A stretch of 54,889 bases of DNA from assembly GCF_040649515.1 (NCBI RefSeq), contig NZ_JBEZFP010000051.1:1-54889 (forward strand), in the 5' to 3' direction. The notes beneath the pieces were generated by a model. That model worked only from the letters and a program-made list of their open reading frames with translations, was not told the DNA's origin and made no database searches. The DNA comes from Yinghuangia elevatio (GTDB lineage Bacteria; Actinomycetota; Actinomycetes; Streptomycetales; Streptomycetaceae). Below are positions 26,401-34,082 of the stretch, piece after piece; the stretch's first letter is position 1, and every line of letters begins with the position of its first letter. The translations under genes and the position numbers were made by a program.

Positions 26401-26577
26401 GTGCTGCTGCGGCTCGCCCAGGGGTACAGCAACCGGCGGATCGCGGAGGAGTTGTTCATCAGTGTGAAGACGGCGAGCGTCCACGTGTCCAACATCCTCG
26501 GCAAGCTCGAGGTCGCCAACCGCGGCGAGGCGGCGGCGCTCGCGCACCGCCTCGGGCTGCTCGACGACGTCGGCTGA
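23401..26577 (+). CDS. Large ATP-binding LuxR-family (LAL-type) regulator
   Basis: A 1058-residue signal-transduction ATPase regulator. The N-terminal AAA domain has a Walker A (GEAGVGKT, residues 43-50) and Walker B (LVIAVEDLHWAD, near residue 190). The long central region is made of TPR-like helices (residues ~430-950). The C terminus is a LuxR helix-turn-helix (LTPREREVLLRLAQGYSNRR, SVHVSNILGKLEVANR) at residues ~994-1053. Such proteins couple ATP and ligand binding to promoter activation and often control catabolism or secondary metabolism. ATG 23401 or 23413 could start it; no ribosome site is clear. It is encoded alone and is not inside a biosynthetic cluster, so its target is unknown. 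Confidence 0.93.
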   Translation: MLATMSANPVSPVFVGRTTELDALDEALRTADSGTPAVVLVAGEAGVGKTRLLEEFLTRATASGAVTAVGGCIELGAEALPFAPVAAALRMLDTALDGSLARAAAGRESDLARLAPGLLRQTGPGTATAPAPVPDRAHGPAAALVPRVPGSTPGMPPADPDGGAADRVRLYDLTLHLLDTLGADRTLVIAVEDLHWADSATRELLAYWVRMMRRARVLLVATYRADAVDRRHPLRPVLAELDRVRAVRRLDLARLTRDQVAAQLRGILGDAPAHETVEQIFARSEGNAFFVEELADSVRDGRLTRLSDSLRDLLLIRIEQLPEPAQQVVRLTAVGGPTVPHRLLAEVAAAHVRLDADALDTALRAAVGAYVLAPARDGDGYTFRHALVREAALDDLLPGERMRSHAAFARALEEHPGLVPADEAIGGIAVHWWAAENPARALPALLIAARHAGERYAFGEQLRLLDGAQHMWERLPDPEAHTGAALVDILEDAATAARYHNAPDRGLALLRQAIGLVDADEDPRRAARLWLARGMLLRNTARASGLPELRKAEALLAQLPPTVDHASVSIQIARAQMLDDQAPEAVRAAREALEVVRALGDAAAEADVSKTLAWFLLSVGDVEEAEKMGREAAAIAERVGRPDTLVHVLANHASLLEGLGRHEESVATARRALALAQETGQRHMMVFTSGNLAESLLSLGEWDAATQVAADAFALSPGPRASAHLERVLAELAGYRGDHEAAVRHRTRGHTTATETYLEPQGVIPHRALEIAAARDAGDLAAARALAAAQMAEGIVSGHQRYGWPLLVQAARAEMVLAPTAGLGPAGAEDSAAADPRAAAAAASAAATAALRACAATLARDCDLDRAYAATVTALLDTAEGRDDAVERWIEADAAWSRTGKPYDQARAKVDLAAVLAAAGRRTEARDALSAAHATASRLGAHPLRAEAELLARRLGLTLAQGGTGAAADSREDIGGGPGAAGGDRDAPAAAGLLTPREREVLLRLAQGYSNRRIAEELFISVKTASVHVSNILGKLEVANRGEAAALAHRLGLLDDVG

Positions 26578-26705
26578 CGCGGCTTCGTCCGCTTCGTCGG
26601 CTTGCGACCCCGCGGCTTGCGCCGCCCCCCACTTACGCGGTCCCGTCGGCTGACAAGGCTCGGTCGGTTGACGCGGTCGCGTCGGTGCCGTCAGGCCTCA
26701 GGCCG

Positions 26706-27142
26706 TCACCGCGCGAACGTGTACTTGTAGACCGCGTATCGGTCCTTGTTCCAACACGTGACCGACAGGCCGCCGCCGATGTTGAGCAAATCGCCGAGGT
26801 CTTTCGGCAGCGGGACCGTGATGGGGTTGCCCACGGTTCGTCGTTGTCGTTGCTCTTGAGGTTGACGGCCATCGACGTCACGGCGTCGACCGGTTCGCCC
26901 ACCAGGAACACCCGCAGGCCCGCGTACGTCTTCCCACCCGGTGCCATGGTGGCCACCTCCTTGGCCGGGGACTCCATCGGCTGCACGGACTCGTGTGAGC
27001 CGTCGCCGAACACGACGTCCGGGTGATGGAAGAGAGTGCACGTCCTGGCGCTGGTGTTGGTGGCGGTCAGGATGATGTGCCGGGCGCCCGACGGTCGGGC
27101 GGCGGACGTCGCGCCGCCACGGGGCTGTTGCAGAGTCAATAC
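26706..27142 (-). pseudogene. DUF4232-domain gene remnant
   Basis: On the minus strand a DUF4232-type domain is readable in two frames. From about 27142 there is HIILTATNTSARTCTLFHHP, DVVFGDG and VATMAPGGKTYAGLRVF. After NDNDEP one base is lost at 26835/26836, and the domain finishes as VGNPITVPLPKDLGD and GGGLSVTCWNKDRYAVYKYT to the stop at 26706. The usual signal peptide and proline-rich region are missing from the 5' end, and no credible start precedes it. Truncation plus frameshift make this a pseudogene rather than a simple sequencing error. Confidence 0.78.
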
Positions 27143-27190
27143 ATGTGGATCTTCTTCGAGGTCCGCGGCGGCGCGCGGGAAGCTGCCCGG

Positions 27191-27215
27191 GGCAGGGCAG
27201 GGCAGGGCAGGGCAG
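27191..27215. repeat. GGCAG pentamer repeat, five copies
   Basis: Perfect (GGCAG)5 ending 10 bases before the arsI stop codon; it separates the DUF4232 remnant from the arsenic genes. Confidence 0.9.
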
Positions 27216-27224
27216 GGCGCGGCG

Positions 27225-27656
27225 TCAGGACGCGGCGTCGGCGGGGCCGGGCAGGCAGCACATACTGCCGGTGTCCCTGGCCAGGTTGTCGGCGTCAGCC
27301 TTGACGACGTACACCTCCCAGGGCTCCCGGCCCGGGCCGTGGACCCAGGTCTTGTCCTGGACCGCGTAGCAACAGGCGGTGTCGTTCTCCTCGATCGTGG
27401 CCAGTCCGGCCGAGGTGAGGCGCGCCGTCGCGGCGCCGACCTGCCCGGTGCTCTCCACCTCGATGCCGAGGTGGTCCAGCACGGTCGGTTCGTCTGCGGG
27501 GCCCTGGACGAGGACGAGCTTGAGGGGCGGCTCGGCGACGGCGAAGTTGGCGTATCCGTCGCGGACCTTGGCGGGCTCGGTGTCGAACAGCTTGCTGTAG
27601 AAGGCGATCGACGCGTCGAGGTCGGCGACGCGCAGGGCGAGTTGGACGCGGGGCAT
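27225..27656 (-). CDS. arsI: ArsI/CadI-family glyoxalase-fold protein (C-As lyase type)
   Basis: A 143-residue vicinal oxygen chelate protein. It opens PRVQLALRVADLDASIAFYS and contains LDHLGIEVES and the family-specific ACCYAVQDKTWVHGPG with an exposed Cys pair, plus a second CC near the C terminus (MCCLPGP). In characterised ArsI such cysteines bind trivalent organoarsenicals, and the Fe2+-dependent enzyme cleaves the C-As bond to release As(III). GGAGG lies 8 bases before ATG 27656. It is divergent from arsR across 92 bases, so it should be under ArsR control. CadI (cadmium-induced) proteins share the fold, so the substrate rests on context. Confidence 0.88.
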   Translation of the reverse strand: MPRVQLALRVADLDASIAFYSKLFDTEPAKVRDGYANFAVAEPPLKLVLVQGPADEPTVLDHLGIEVESTGQVGAATARLTSAGLATIEENDTACCYAVQDKTWVHGPGREPWEVYVVKADADNLARDTGSMCCLPGPADAAS

Positions 27657-27712
27657 GGCAGGGCACCTCCGGGTTGAAAGGTCGGTATCGACGTTTGTCT
27701 ATGTCCTCGACC

Positions 27713-27751
27713 TTGCCTCCCGGTATTTGCATCTGTCAATATCGATGCATG
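27713..27751 (+). promoter_or_regulatory. arsR promoter, likely leaderless
   Basis: TTGCCT (27713-27718) and CAATAT (27737-27742) with an 18-base spacer; the ATG of arsR begins 7 bases after the -10, so transcription should begin at or next to the start codon. A GCAT/ATGC inverted pair (27729-27732 and 27745-27748 region) overlaps the -10 and could be the ArsR site. Confidence 0.55.
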
Positions 27752-28165
27752 TCGAATCTGCAAGAACTGCCGCTTCCGGGCGTCGGCGCCGGCGCGGCCC
27801 CCGGCGCGGACTCTGCGGAAGTCGGGAACGCGGCGGACGTCCTCGCCTGCTGTACGCCTCCGCTGTCCCGCGAGCCGATCGGCGCCGAGGACTCGGTGCG
27901 CGTCGCGGCGATGTTCAAGGCACTGGGCGACCCGGTGCGCTTGCGGCTGTTCTCGCTGATCGCGTCGCACGAGGGCGGCGAGGCGTGCGTGTGCGACGTG
28001 CAGGACGTCGGCGTGTCGCAGCCGACCGTCAGCCATCACCTCAAGAAGCTCCGGGACGCGGGCCTGGTGACGTCCGAGCGGCGCGGGAGCTGGGTGTACT
28101 ACAAGGTCGCTCCGGCGGTCGTGGCAGCGCTTTCGGGCCTGTTGGACGTGGGCGTCCGGCGGTGA
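27749..28165 (+). CDS. arsR: ArsR-family arsenic-responsive repressor
   Basis: A 138-residue winged-helix repressor of the SmtB/ArsR family. It shows FKALGDPVRLRLFSLIASHE, the metal-binding helix ACVCDVQDVGVSQPTVSHH with two cysteines, and the wing RRGSWVYYKV. An additional CC pair near residue 30 (LACCTPP) may add a third thiolate for As(III). The frame opens earlier at 27674, but ATG 27749 fits the promoter spacing and family length. Its stop overlaps the start of the aquaporin gene by 4 bases (GTGA), so the two are translationally coupled. Confidence 0.92.
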   Translation: MSNLQELPLPGVGAGAAPGADSAEVGNAADVLACCTPPLSREPIGAEDSVRVAAMFKALGDPVRLRLFSLIASHEGGEACVCDVQDVGVSQPTVSHHLKKLRDAGLVTSERRGSWVYYKVAPAVVAALSGLLDVGVRR

Positions 28166-28896
28166 GTCCCCCGCCCGCCGTACCGCCCGCCCCGCCTCCC
28201 GCAATACCGCTCGCCCGGCGCGCCGCGGCCGAGTTCCTCGGCACCGCGGCCCTGGTCGCGGTGGTGGTCGGGTCCGGCGTCCAGGCGAGCGAGCTGACGT
28301 CCGACATCGGCGTGCAGCTGCTGGCGAACTCGCTCGCGACGGTGTTCGGGCTCGGCGTGCTGATCCTGCTCTTCGGGCCGGTGTCCGGCGCCCACTTCAA
28401 TCCCGTGGTCACACTTGCGGATTGGTGGACGGGGCGGCGCGGCGCGGCGGGCGTCACGACGCAGGAGGCCGCAGCGTACGTCCCGGCGCAGGTCCTCGGC
28501 GCGATCGGCGGTGCCGTGCTCGCAAACGCGATGTTCGGCCTGGCGCTCGTCGACCCGTCGGCGCACGACCGGTCCGCCGGGCACCTGGTCGGGGGCGAAG
28601 TGGTGGCCACGGCGGGCCTGGTGCTGCTGGTCTTCGGACTCGCGCGCACCGACAGGTTGCGGTACGCACCGGCCGCGGTGTCGGCGTACATCGGCGCGGC
28701 CTACTGGTTCACGTCCTCCACGTCGTTCGCGAATCCCGCGGTGACCGTGGGACGTGCCTTCAGCGACAGCTTCGCCGGCATCGAACCCGCGTCCGTGCCG
28801 GGCTTCGTCGCGGCCCAGTGCGTCGGCGGCGCGGTCGGACTGGCACTGGTCGCCGTCGTCTTCGGCGGCCGACCGCGCGAACGGACCGCCGCCTGA
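28162..28896 (+). CDS. MIP-family aquaglyceroporin (AqpS-like)
   Basis: A 244-residue channel with six membrane helices and the two pore half-helices: GAHFNPVVT (first NPA-type box, here NPV) and SFANPAVTVGRAF. The N terminus is Pro/Ala-rich. Channels placed between arsR and arsC, as in Sinorhizobium meliloti, pass As(OH)3 down its gradient after ArsC reduces arsenate. GTG at 28162 overlaps the arsR stop. No ArsB or Acr3 pump gene is present in this cluster, which supports the AqpS role. Annotation as a general water/glycerol channel would be the alternative. Confidence 0.9.
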   Translation: MSPPPAVPPAPPPAIPLARRAAAEFLGTAALVAVVVGSGVQASELTSDIGVQLLANSLATVFGLGVLILLFGPVSGAHFNPVVTLADWWTGRRGAAGVTTQEAAAYVPAQVLGAIGGAVLANAMFGLALVDPSAHDRSAGHLVGGEVVATAGLVLLVFGLARTDRLRYAPAAVSAYIGAAYWFTSSTSFANPAVTVGRAFSDSFAGIEPASVPGFVAAQCVGGAVGLALVAVVFGGRPRERTAA

Positions 28897-28995
28897 CGGT
28901 CCGCCCGCTTCGCCTCCTCCGCTCTTCGGTGCGTTCTCCGACGCGTTCTCCGAAGCGTTCTCCGACTACCGACAACTGGAAGGACCGACGCGCCT

Positions 28996-29424
28996 GTGTC
29001 CACGGCATCTTCCGGCACACCGTCCGTGCTGTTCGTCTGCGTGCACAACGCGGGCCGCTCCCAGATGGCCGCCGGTTTCCTGCGCCACCTCGGCGGCGAC
29101 CGCGTCGACGTACGCTCCGCCGGGTCCGTTCCGGGCGACCGCATCAACCCGGTGGCCGTCCAGGCGATGAGGGAGGCGGGCATCGACATCGCCGGGCAAC
29201 AGCCCACGATGCTCACGCCCGAGACCGTGCGGGAGTCCGACGTCGTGATCACCATGGGGTGCGGGGACGCCTGCCCGGTCTTCCCGGGCAAGCGCTACCT
29301 CGACTGGCAGTTGGACGACCCCGCGGGCCAGGGCATCGACGCGGTGCGACGCATCCGAGACGAGATCGAGGGCCGCGTCCGAGCGCTGCTGGCGGAGTTG
29401 CCGCCGCCGAAGCGCGAGGGCTGA
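28996..29424 (+). CDS. arsC: Arsenate reductase, low-molecular-weight phosphatase type
   Basis: A 142-residue enzyme reducing arsenate to arsenite. The phosphatase-like loop is C15-V-H-N-A-G-R21-S, and two further cysteines, C89 and C93 (MGCGDACPVFPG), are placed to shuttle the disulfide as in thioredoxin-coupled ArsC. The YLDWQLDDPAG segment supplies the acid. GTG at 28996 follows GGAAGGA. It lies 99 bases after the aquaporin, with a short GCGTTCTCCGA repeat between them, and is probably in the same operon. Confidence 0.94.
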   Translation: MSTASSGTPSVLFVCVHNAGRSQMAAGFLRHLGGDRVDVRSAGSVPGDRINPVAVQAMREAGIDIAGQQPTMLTPETVRESDVVITMGCGDACPVFPGKRYLDWQLDDPAGQGIDAVRRIRDEIEGRVRALLAELPPPKREG

Positions 29425-29427
29425 GCC

Positions 29428-29451
29428 GCCCCCCGAGGGCGGCCGGGGGGC
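29428..29451. terminator. Hairpin terminator after the ars genes
   Basis: 8-bp GC-only stem (29428-29435 with 29444-29451) and an 8-base loop, between the convergent arsC and reductase genes. Confidence 0.6.
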
Positions 29452-29477
29452 GAGGGCGCCGGGGCGAAGGTGTACGG

Positions 29478-30440
29478 CTACGGGACCAGGACCAGGCGCC
29501 CGCGTACGGCTCCCCGGGCCAGGCGACCGTACGCGGCCTCGGCGTCGGACAACGCGAACGTGTCGGCAACGCGCAGCGTCAGACCGCCCGTTGCGGCGGC
29601 CGCGAGCTGCGACAATTGGGCGAGGCGTTCCCCGTCGGCGGCGATCCACGTGTGGCTCGTACGGATGCCCCGCAGCGGGATCGCGGACGCGGGCCCGAGC
29701 GTCGTGTACGCCCCCTGGTTGCGCACCGCCCCCAACACCTCCGCGCCGCCCAGGACCGCGGCGTCGAGGGCACCGTCGACCCCACCGGGGACGAGCGCGC
29801 GTACCGCCGCGCCCAGGCGCTCCACATCGCGCGGCACGAACCACTCGGCGCCGAAGCCGCGTACCAGCGCCTCGTCCGCCGCAGCCGCGACAGCGGCCAC
29901 CCGCAGGCCGCGCCGGACGGCCAGCTCGACCGCGAACCCGCCCACACCCCCGGCCGCGCCCGTGACCAGAACGCTCTGACCCGGCGTCAGCGCGAGATTG
30001 TCGAGCGCCTGTTCGGCGGTCAGCGCGTTGAGGGGGATGGTCGCCGCCGCGACCGGGTCGACACCGGGCGGGGCCGGGGCGATCTGGTGCGTGTCGAGCA
30101 CGACGTACTCGGCGTGCGTGCCGCTCACCGCATCGAGCAGGTCCGCAAGGCCGATGACCTCGTCCCCGACGGAATACGCCGCCACGCCCGCGCCCAGCGC
30201 GTCGACGCGCCCGGCGACGTCCCAGCCGAGACCCACCGAATCGCGTGCCGGATGCAGCCCGCCGGCCGCGAGCACGCCGTTCGCGGTCGCCAGGTCCACC
30301 GGATTGACCGCCGCGGCCCGGACCGCGACCCGGACCTGGCCCGGACCGGGCACGGGCAGGGGGAGTTCGACGACAGCGAGGGTGTGGGTGCCCTCGCCGG
30401 AAGCCGACGTACGCGGGGACTGCGAGACAAGCGCGCGCAT
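29478..30440 (-). CDS. NADP-dependent MDR oxidoreductase (quinone reductase-like)
   Basis: A 320-residue medium-chain dehydrogenase/reductase without zinc ligands. The N-terminal GroES-like domain is seen as PGPGQVRVAVRAAAVNPVDL, and the NADPH-binding fold as VTGAAGGVGGFAVELA near residue 155. Such enzymes reduce quinones or enones. ATG 30440 has CAGGAG upstream. It is divergent from an HxlR regulator, a common arrangement for quinone- or electrophile-induced reductases, so it likely answers to that regulator. Confidence 0.9.
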   Translation of the reverse strand: MRALVSQSPRTSASGEGTHTLAVVELPLPVPGPGQVRVAVRAAAVNPVDLATANGVLAAGGLHPARDSVGLGWDVAGRVDALGAGVAAYSVGDEVIGLADLLDAVSGTHAEYVVLDTHQIAPAPPGVDPVAAATIPLNALTAEQALDNLALTPGQSVLVTGAAGGVGGFAVELAVRRGLRVAAVAAAADEALVRGFGAEWFVPRDVERLGAAVRALVPGGVDGALDAAVLGGAEVLGAVRNQGAYTTLGPASAIPLRGIRTSHTWIAADGERLAQLSQLAAAATGGLTLRVADTFALSDAEAAYGRLARGAVRGRLVLVP

Positions 30441-30574
30441 GGCGGAGCTCCTGAAGGTCGCGGGGCCTGCGGACAACGCAGGCCGGGGGGAGTGTGGAGA
30501 CGTACTGCGCGGACGCAGTGCAGGAAGCGGCCGGAGGGCCGCGGCACCAACTTGCCCGGGGGTACTCTCCGGAA

Positions 30575-30601
30575 GGAAGTACGTACCTGGAAGTGCGTAC
30601 C
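30575..30601. promoter_or_regulatory. Candidate HxlR operator (direct repeats)
   Basis: GGAAGTACGTACC (30575-30587) and GGAAGTGCGTACC (30589-30601) repeat with a 14-base period just upstream of the HxlR start and inside the divergent promoter. The GTACGTAC core is itself palindromic. Confidence 0.55.
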
Positions 30602-30619
30602 GGAGACGGAGGTGCGCAG

Positions 30620-31030
30620 GTGGCGACCATGACGGCGGCCGAGCGGCGCGAGCGCGGACGCGAGGCATACGACGCGTACCTCGCCGAATGCCCCTCACGA
30701 CACGTACTGGACCGCATCGGCGACAAGTGGGTCTCGTTGCTCCTGGTCGCCCTCGCCGACGGCCCCCGCCGCTACGCGGAACTCGGCCGGGCCGTGGCCG
30801 GGGTCAGCCAGAAGATGCTGACCCAGACCCTCCGCGGACTCGAACGCGACGGCCTGGTCTCGCGCACCGTCACGCCGTCCGTACCCGCGCGCGTGGACTA
30901 CGCCCTGACACCGGTCGGCCGGAGCCTGGTCGACCTGATCGGGGTGATCAAGGTGTGGGCCGAGGGCAACATCGCCGCCATTGAAGCCGCGCGCACCGAG
31001 TACGACGCCCGCGAGCAGCCGCCAGCGTGA
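30620..31030 (+). CDS. HxlR-family transcriptional regulator
   Basis: A 136-residue winged-helix regulator: C-terminal to a short leader it shows CPSRHVLDRIGDKWVSLLLV, YAELGRAVAGVSQKMLTQTL and RTVTPSVPARVDYALTP, the HxlR core. A single Cys precedes the first helix, as in redox- or quinone-sensing YodB/HypR-type members. GTG at 30620 has GGAGG 7 bases upstream; ATG 30629 is the alternative. It is divergent from the MDR reductase and likely represses it until an electrophile modifies the cysteine. Confidence 0.92.
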   Translation: MATMTAAERRERGREAYDAYLAECPSRHVLDRIGDKWVSLLLVALADGPRRYAELGRAVAGVSQKMLTQTLRGLERDGLVSRTVTPSVPARVDYALTPVGRSLVDLIGVIKVWAEGNIAAIEAARTEYDAREQPPA

Positions 31031-31136
31031 CCCCGGCCGCACGCGCATCGGGTTCCGCACGAGCTGCTGTGCTCGCTCCCGCGACGACCTGACACGCCGC
31101 CGTACGCCGCCGCAGGCCGCTGCGTAGGCTCGTCCC

Positions 31137-31829
31137 ATGACCGACGCGACATGGGAAGGCGTACGCGCACGCTTGCGGGCACTCGCCGAACGCCCCCTCG
31201 ACGACCGGGCGTTCGACAACGGCGTGTTCGGCGCGCTCGGCCACCGGTTCCGCCTCGACGACCCGCTGACCCCCGAAGGCCTCGCCGACCTCGAAGCCCG
31301 GACCGGGGTGTCACTGCCCGAGGAGTACCGCGGCTTCCTGCTCCACGTGGGAGCCGGGGGTGCGGGCCCCGCCTACGGCGTCTTCCCCGTATTGTGCGAG
31401 CACGGAACGTGGCGGTGGGTCGGCGACGGGGCCGACCTGGCCGACCTGGCCCGGCTCGCCGAACCCTTTCCCCGCCGGGGCCCCGACCCCGCGCGACTCG
31501 AAGCTCTCCTCGCCGAACGCCCGGACGAGGAAGAACTCGACGACGGCGACGACTTCGACGCCGCGCTCGAGGAGTGGAGCGACCGATGGGAAGCCCTGAT
31601 GTGGTCGGCCGACCGCACCGTCGGCGCGGTCCCCATCTGCCACCTCGGCTGCGCCACCCGCCAATGGCTGGTCCTCACCGGGCCGGAACGCGGCCGCATT
31701 TGGGCCGACAACCGCGTCGACGAGGTGGACCTCGAACCGCTGCTCGACGCAGACGGCGAACCGGTGACCTTCACCTGGTGGTACCTGGGCTGGCTCGAGG
31801 CGGCGGAGCGCGAACTGTCCCTGACTTAG
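31137..31829 (+). CDS. SMI1/KNR4-family protein
   Basis: A 230-residue acidic protein of the SUKH (SMI1/KNR4) group: the LTPEGLADLEARTGVSLPEE block followed by YRGFLLHVGAGGAGPAYGVF, then an Asp/Glu-rich middle and a C-terminal WLVLTGPERGRIWADNR strand. SUKH proteins often act as immunity proteins against contact-dependent or polymorphic toxins, but no toxin gene is adjacent and many copies are stand-alone. The start at 31137 lies soon after a possible TAGGCT -10 element (CGTAGGCTC), suggesting a short leader. Confidence 0.88.
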   Translation: MTDATWEGVRARLRALAERPLDDRAFDNGVFGALGHRFRLDDPLTPEGLADLEARTGVSLPEEYRGFLLHVGAGGAGPAYGVFPVLCEHGTWRWVGDGADLADLARLAEPFPRRGPDPARLEALLAERPDEEELDDGDDFDAALEEWSDRWEALMWSADRTVGAVPICHLGCATRQWLVLTGPERGRIWADNRVDEVDLEPLLDADGEPVTFTWWYLGWLEAAERELSLT

Positions 31830-31908
31830 CGCCCGACCAGGACGCCTGTTCAGGGCCCGCGTGCCCGGAAGCGCCGTCCTGACGCCTGGACCCGCTCCGA
31901 CTCCAACG

Positions 31909-32145
31909 TCAGCCGGAGCAGGCGCCGCGCTGGTCTTCCTGCCACTCGCACACCGGGCACAGCGTCACGCCGCGTTGCGCGGCCGGGTATTCGGTCGGCT
32001 TGCCGCAGTACGCGCAGTCGGCGAGTCCCGCGGTCGTCCCCGCGTCGGCGGCGGGAGGCAATGGCCGCGCGGCCGACGCACCGCAGTACGGGGCGCCGAC
32101 AGCCGGGTCGGCGGCTGCGGGGGAGTGTGCGGCGTCCATGGCCAC
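31909..32145 (-). CDS. Small zinc-ribbon protein
   Basis: A 78-residue protein whose C-terminal half is a two-CxxC zinc ribbon: CAYCGKPTEYPAAQRGVTLC then PVCEWQEDQRG. The sequence resembles a conserved short actinobacterial protein of unknown function. The N-terminal ~38 residues are Ala/Pro-rich and variable-looking; the true start could be 32139. No ribosome site is clear. It converges on the SMI1 gene. Confidence 0.72.
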   Translation of the reverse strand: MAMDAAHSPAAADPAVGAPYCGASAARPLPPAADAGTTAGLADCAYCGKPTEYPAAQRGVTLCPVCEWQEDQRGACSG

Positions 32146-32217
32146 GACTGTACCGGCGCACCCCGGTTGCGGGCCGCCGCGGCCGGGGAACGCCGGAACG
32201 CCGAACCTGAAGGCGTG

Positions 32218-33336
32218 TCAGTCGTGCGCGATCGGAAGGCCCTGCGTTCCGATCAAGGCGCGAGAGCCCAAGGGGGCATCCAGGGTTACCGACGCGGTGC
32301 GCCCGGCCCCGATCGCCGCGCACGCCACGCCCGCGGCCGACTCGTGCGGATGGCGTACGACCGCGAGAGCTACCACGCCGACGCGCTGCACCGACTCGAC
32401 CGTGTAGTCCTCACCGCACGGCCCGGGCTGGTCCGGGGCACCCGTGAAGCCGAGTGTGATCGTGCGGCCGTCGGGCGACACCGATGCCCTGCTGCCGGGG
32501 CCGTCGATCTGCGGACCGCTGGGGCCGGCGTCCGGGTTCAGGCGGGGCGGCTGCGGGTCGCCGAGCAGCGCCGCGGCACGGCCGCGTACTGCCGTGCCCT
32601 CGAACGTCATCTCCCACATCGGCACGGTGGCCGGCCCGTCGCTGGTGACGACCGTGCCGGTGGTCAGGGCGATGCCGGTGACCGGGATGCGCGGGAACGG
32701 CTGCGTACCGCACGTGGATTCCATCGCCGGGGGAACGCTGCGGCCGAAGGACTGCCGCGGGGCGACGAACGGCCGCTTGAAGACCGTTCCGTCGGCGCGG
32801 CGGACCTCGCCTTCGGCGGGATGCGGAGGCACCGTCGCGGTCGGACGGATCTCGAAGCACGCGTTACCGAACGAGGCCTTGTACGCCTCGTTGTGCCGCT
32901 CCCACGTGCCCACCTGCTCCACGGCGCCGGACACCAGCACGAACGCCGGCCCGGCCGGCCGCTTCGTCTGCGCCTGCTCCCACGCGTCGGCCGCCCGAGT
33001 GACCGCCTCGCGCGCCACGCGGGGGAAGTCCTCGGGCCTCAGGGGCTCCCCGGGCGGCGGCAGGGGTATGCCCGGTGACGCGGGGGGCTCAGGGGCGCCC
33101 GACTGCGGCGCTGACGGGCGGCTGCTTCCCGTCGGGACGGCCGCGTCCGACGGGGAGACGGGACTGTCGGGCCTCGCGCTACCCGTGCTGCCCGGGCCGG
33201 CCGCATCGGCGGCGTCCGAGCGGGGATCGTCCTCGCCGCACGCGGTGAGCAGCAGCGCGAGGGCGAGCGCTCCGGCGCCGGCCACGGACGCGGCGCGGGT
33301 CGCGGGTGCGGTTCGGCGGTTGCGGCGTACGGGCAC
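32218..33336 (-). CDS. Secreted lipoprotein of unknown function
   Basis: A 372-residue lipoprotein. GTG at 33336 has GGGAGG 5 bases upstream and opens a signal peptide with lipobox LLTAC. After a Ser/Pro/Ala-rich linker of ~75 residues comes a globular region with FPRVAREAVTRAADAWEQAQ, AFVLVSGAVEQVGTW and GVVALAVVRHPHE, and four cysteines that may pair. No catalytic motif or family is recognised. Confidence 0.82.
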   Translation of the reverse strand: MPVRRNRRTAPATRAASVAGAGALALALLLTACGEDDPRSDAADAAGPGSTGSARPDSPVSPSDAAVPTGSSRPSAPQSGAPEPPASPGIPLPPPGEPLRPEDFPRVAREAVTRAADAWEQAQTKRPAGPAFVLVSGAVEQVGTWERHNEAYKASFGNACFEIRPTATVPPHPAEGEVRRADGTVFKRPFVAPRQSFGRSVPPAMESTCGTQPFPRIPVTGIALTTGTVVTSDGPATVPMWEMTFEGTAVRGRAAALLGDPQPPRLNPDAGPSGPQIDGPGSRASVSPDGRTITLGFTGAPDQPGPCGEDYTVESVQRVGVVALAVVRHPHESAAGVACAAIGAGRTASVTLDAPLGSRALIGTQGLPIAHD

Positions 33337-33657
33337 GCTCGACCTCCCAAGTGATGGTTCTGCGTTGCATCTGTCGTGCTTGCGCGCCCTGCCGGGGCGG
33401 CGCACGTGCGCGTCGTCGCCGTAGCGCGCGACATCGCTTCGACGCAGGCCCCGCGCCGCGGGTTCCGTCCGGGACTTCGCACGGTTGAAGGCGACCTCCC
33501 GCCGCGCGGCGCCGATCGCGGCGTGCCGGGGAACAACCGTCCAGAGCAGGCGAGTTCACGGGCGTGCTCGCGCCGGCTAGAGGCTGCCCGCACGTCGGTG
33601 GGTGAGGTCTCGCGGGATACTCGTGCTCGTTGTCGACCTGGTGCGGGTGGGGCCTCC
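33337..33657. other. Intergenic region
   Basis: About 320 bases with no supported gene, serving as the divergent promoter region for the lipoprotein and the frameshifted gene at 33658. Confidence 0.5.
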
Positions 33658-33968
33658 GTGGTTGAGCTGCGTTGTGAAGTGGTTCGTTGGGTGGACGAAG
33701 AGCCGTTTCCCGGTTGGGTGGAGGCGCAGTTCACGGACGCGGCGGGACGTCGCTGGTCGCTGTTTGACAAGCCCCCGATCTTCGCGGCAGCGAGAGATCT
33801 CGGCCCGGATTCGTCCTACCGGTCGAGGCCACCGTCGCATGCGTGGTCCGCGAAGGTCACGACTCGCCGGAGAACGACACCGTGACCATCTCCACCTCGC
33901 CGCACGGAGCCGCGATACCGGACGGGCACGACGAGTTCACGGTGCGGCAGGACCAGCTCATCCGCTGA
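33658..33968 (+). pseudogene. Conserved small actinobacterial protein, single-base frameshift
   Basis: GTG at 33658 opens VVELRCEVVRWVDEEPFPGW, followed by VEAQFTDAAGRRWSLFDKPP and IFAAARDLGPDSSY, a pattern shared with short Streptomyces proteins of ~100 residues. At 33820/33821 one base is missing; with it the reading continues VEATVACVVREGHDSPENDT and DGHDEFTVRQDQLIR to a stop at 33968. The unrepaired frame runs on into an unrelated Arg-rich tail to 33885. It is either a fresh pseudogene or a sequencing slip. Function unknown. Confidence 0.75.
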
Positions 33969-34082
33969 GCGCGTGGTTGTGGAGCGGCGCGAAACGGCTC
34001 GATCCACGTCGGATCACTCGCTGAGATCACCCCACCCACACCATGACCAATGCGACGGCGAATCCCCAGTTATGGACAACCT

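Noticed and set aside
23401..26577. LuxR regulator as pathway-specific activator of a biosynthetic cluster
   Set aside because: The flanking genes are unrelated and no biosynthetic genes lie within the window.
31137..31829. SMI1 protein as part of a toxin-immunity system
   Set aside because: No polymorphic toxin, secretion or partner gene is next to it; lone SUKH proteins are common.
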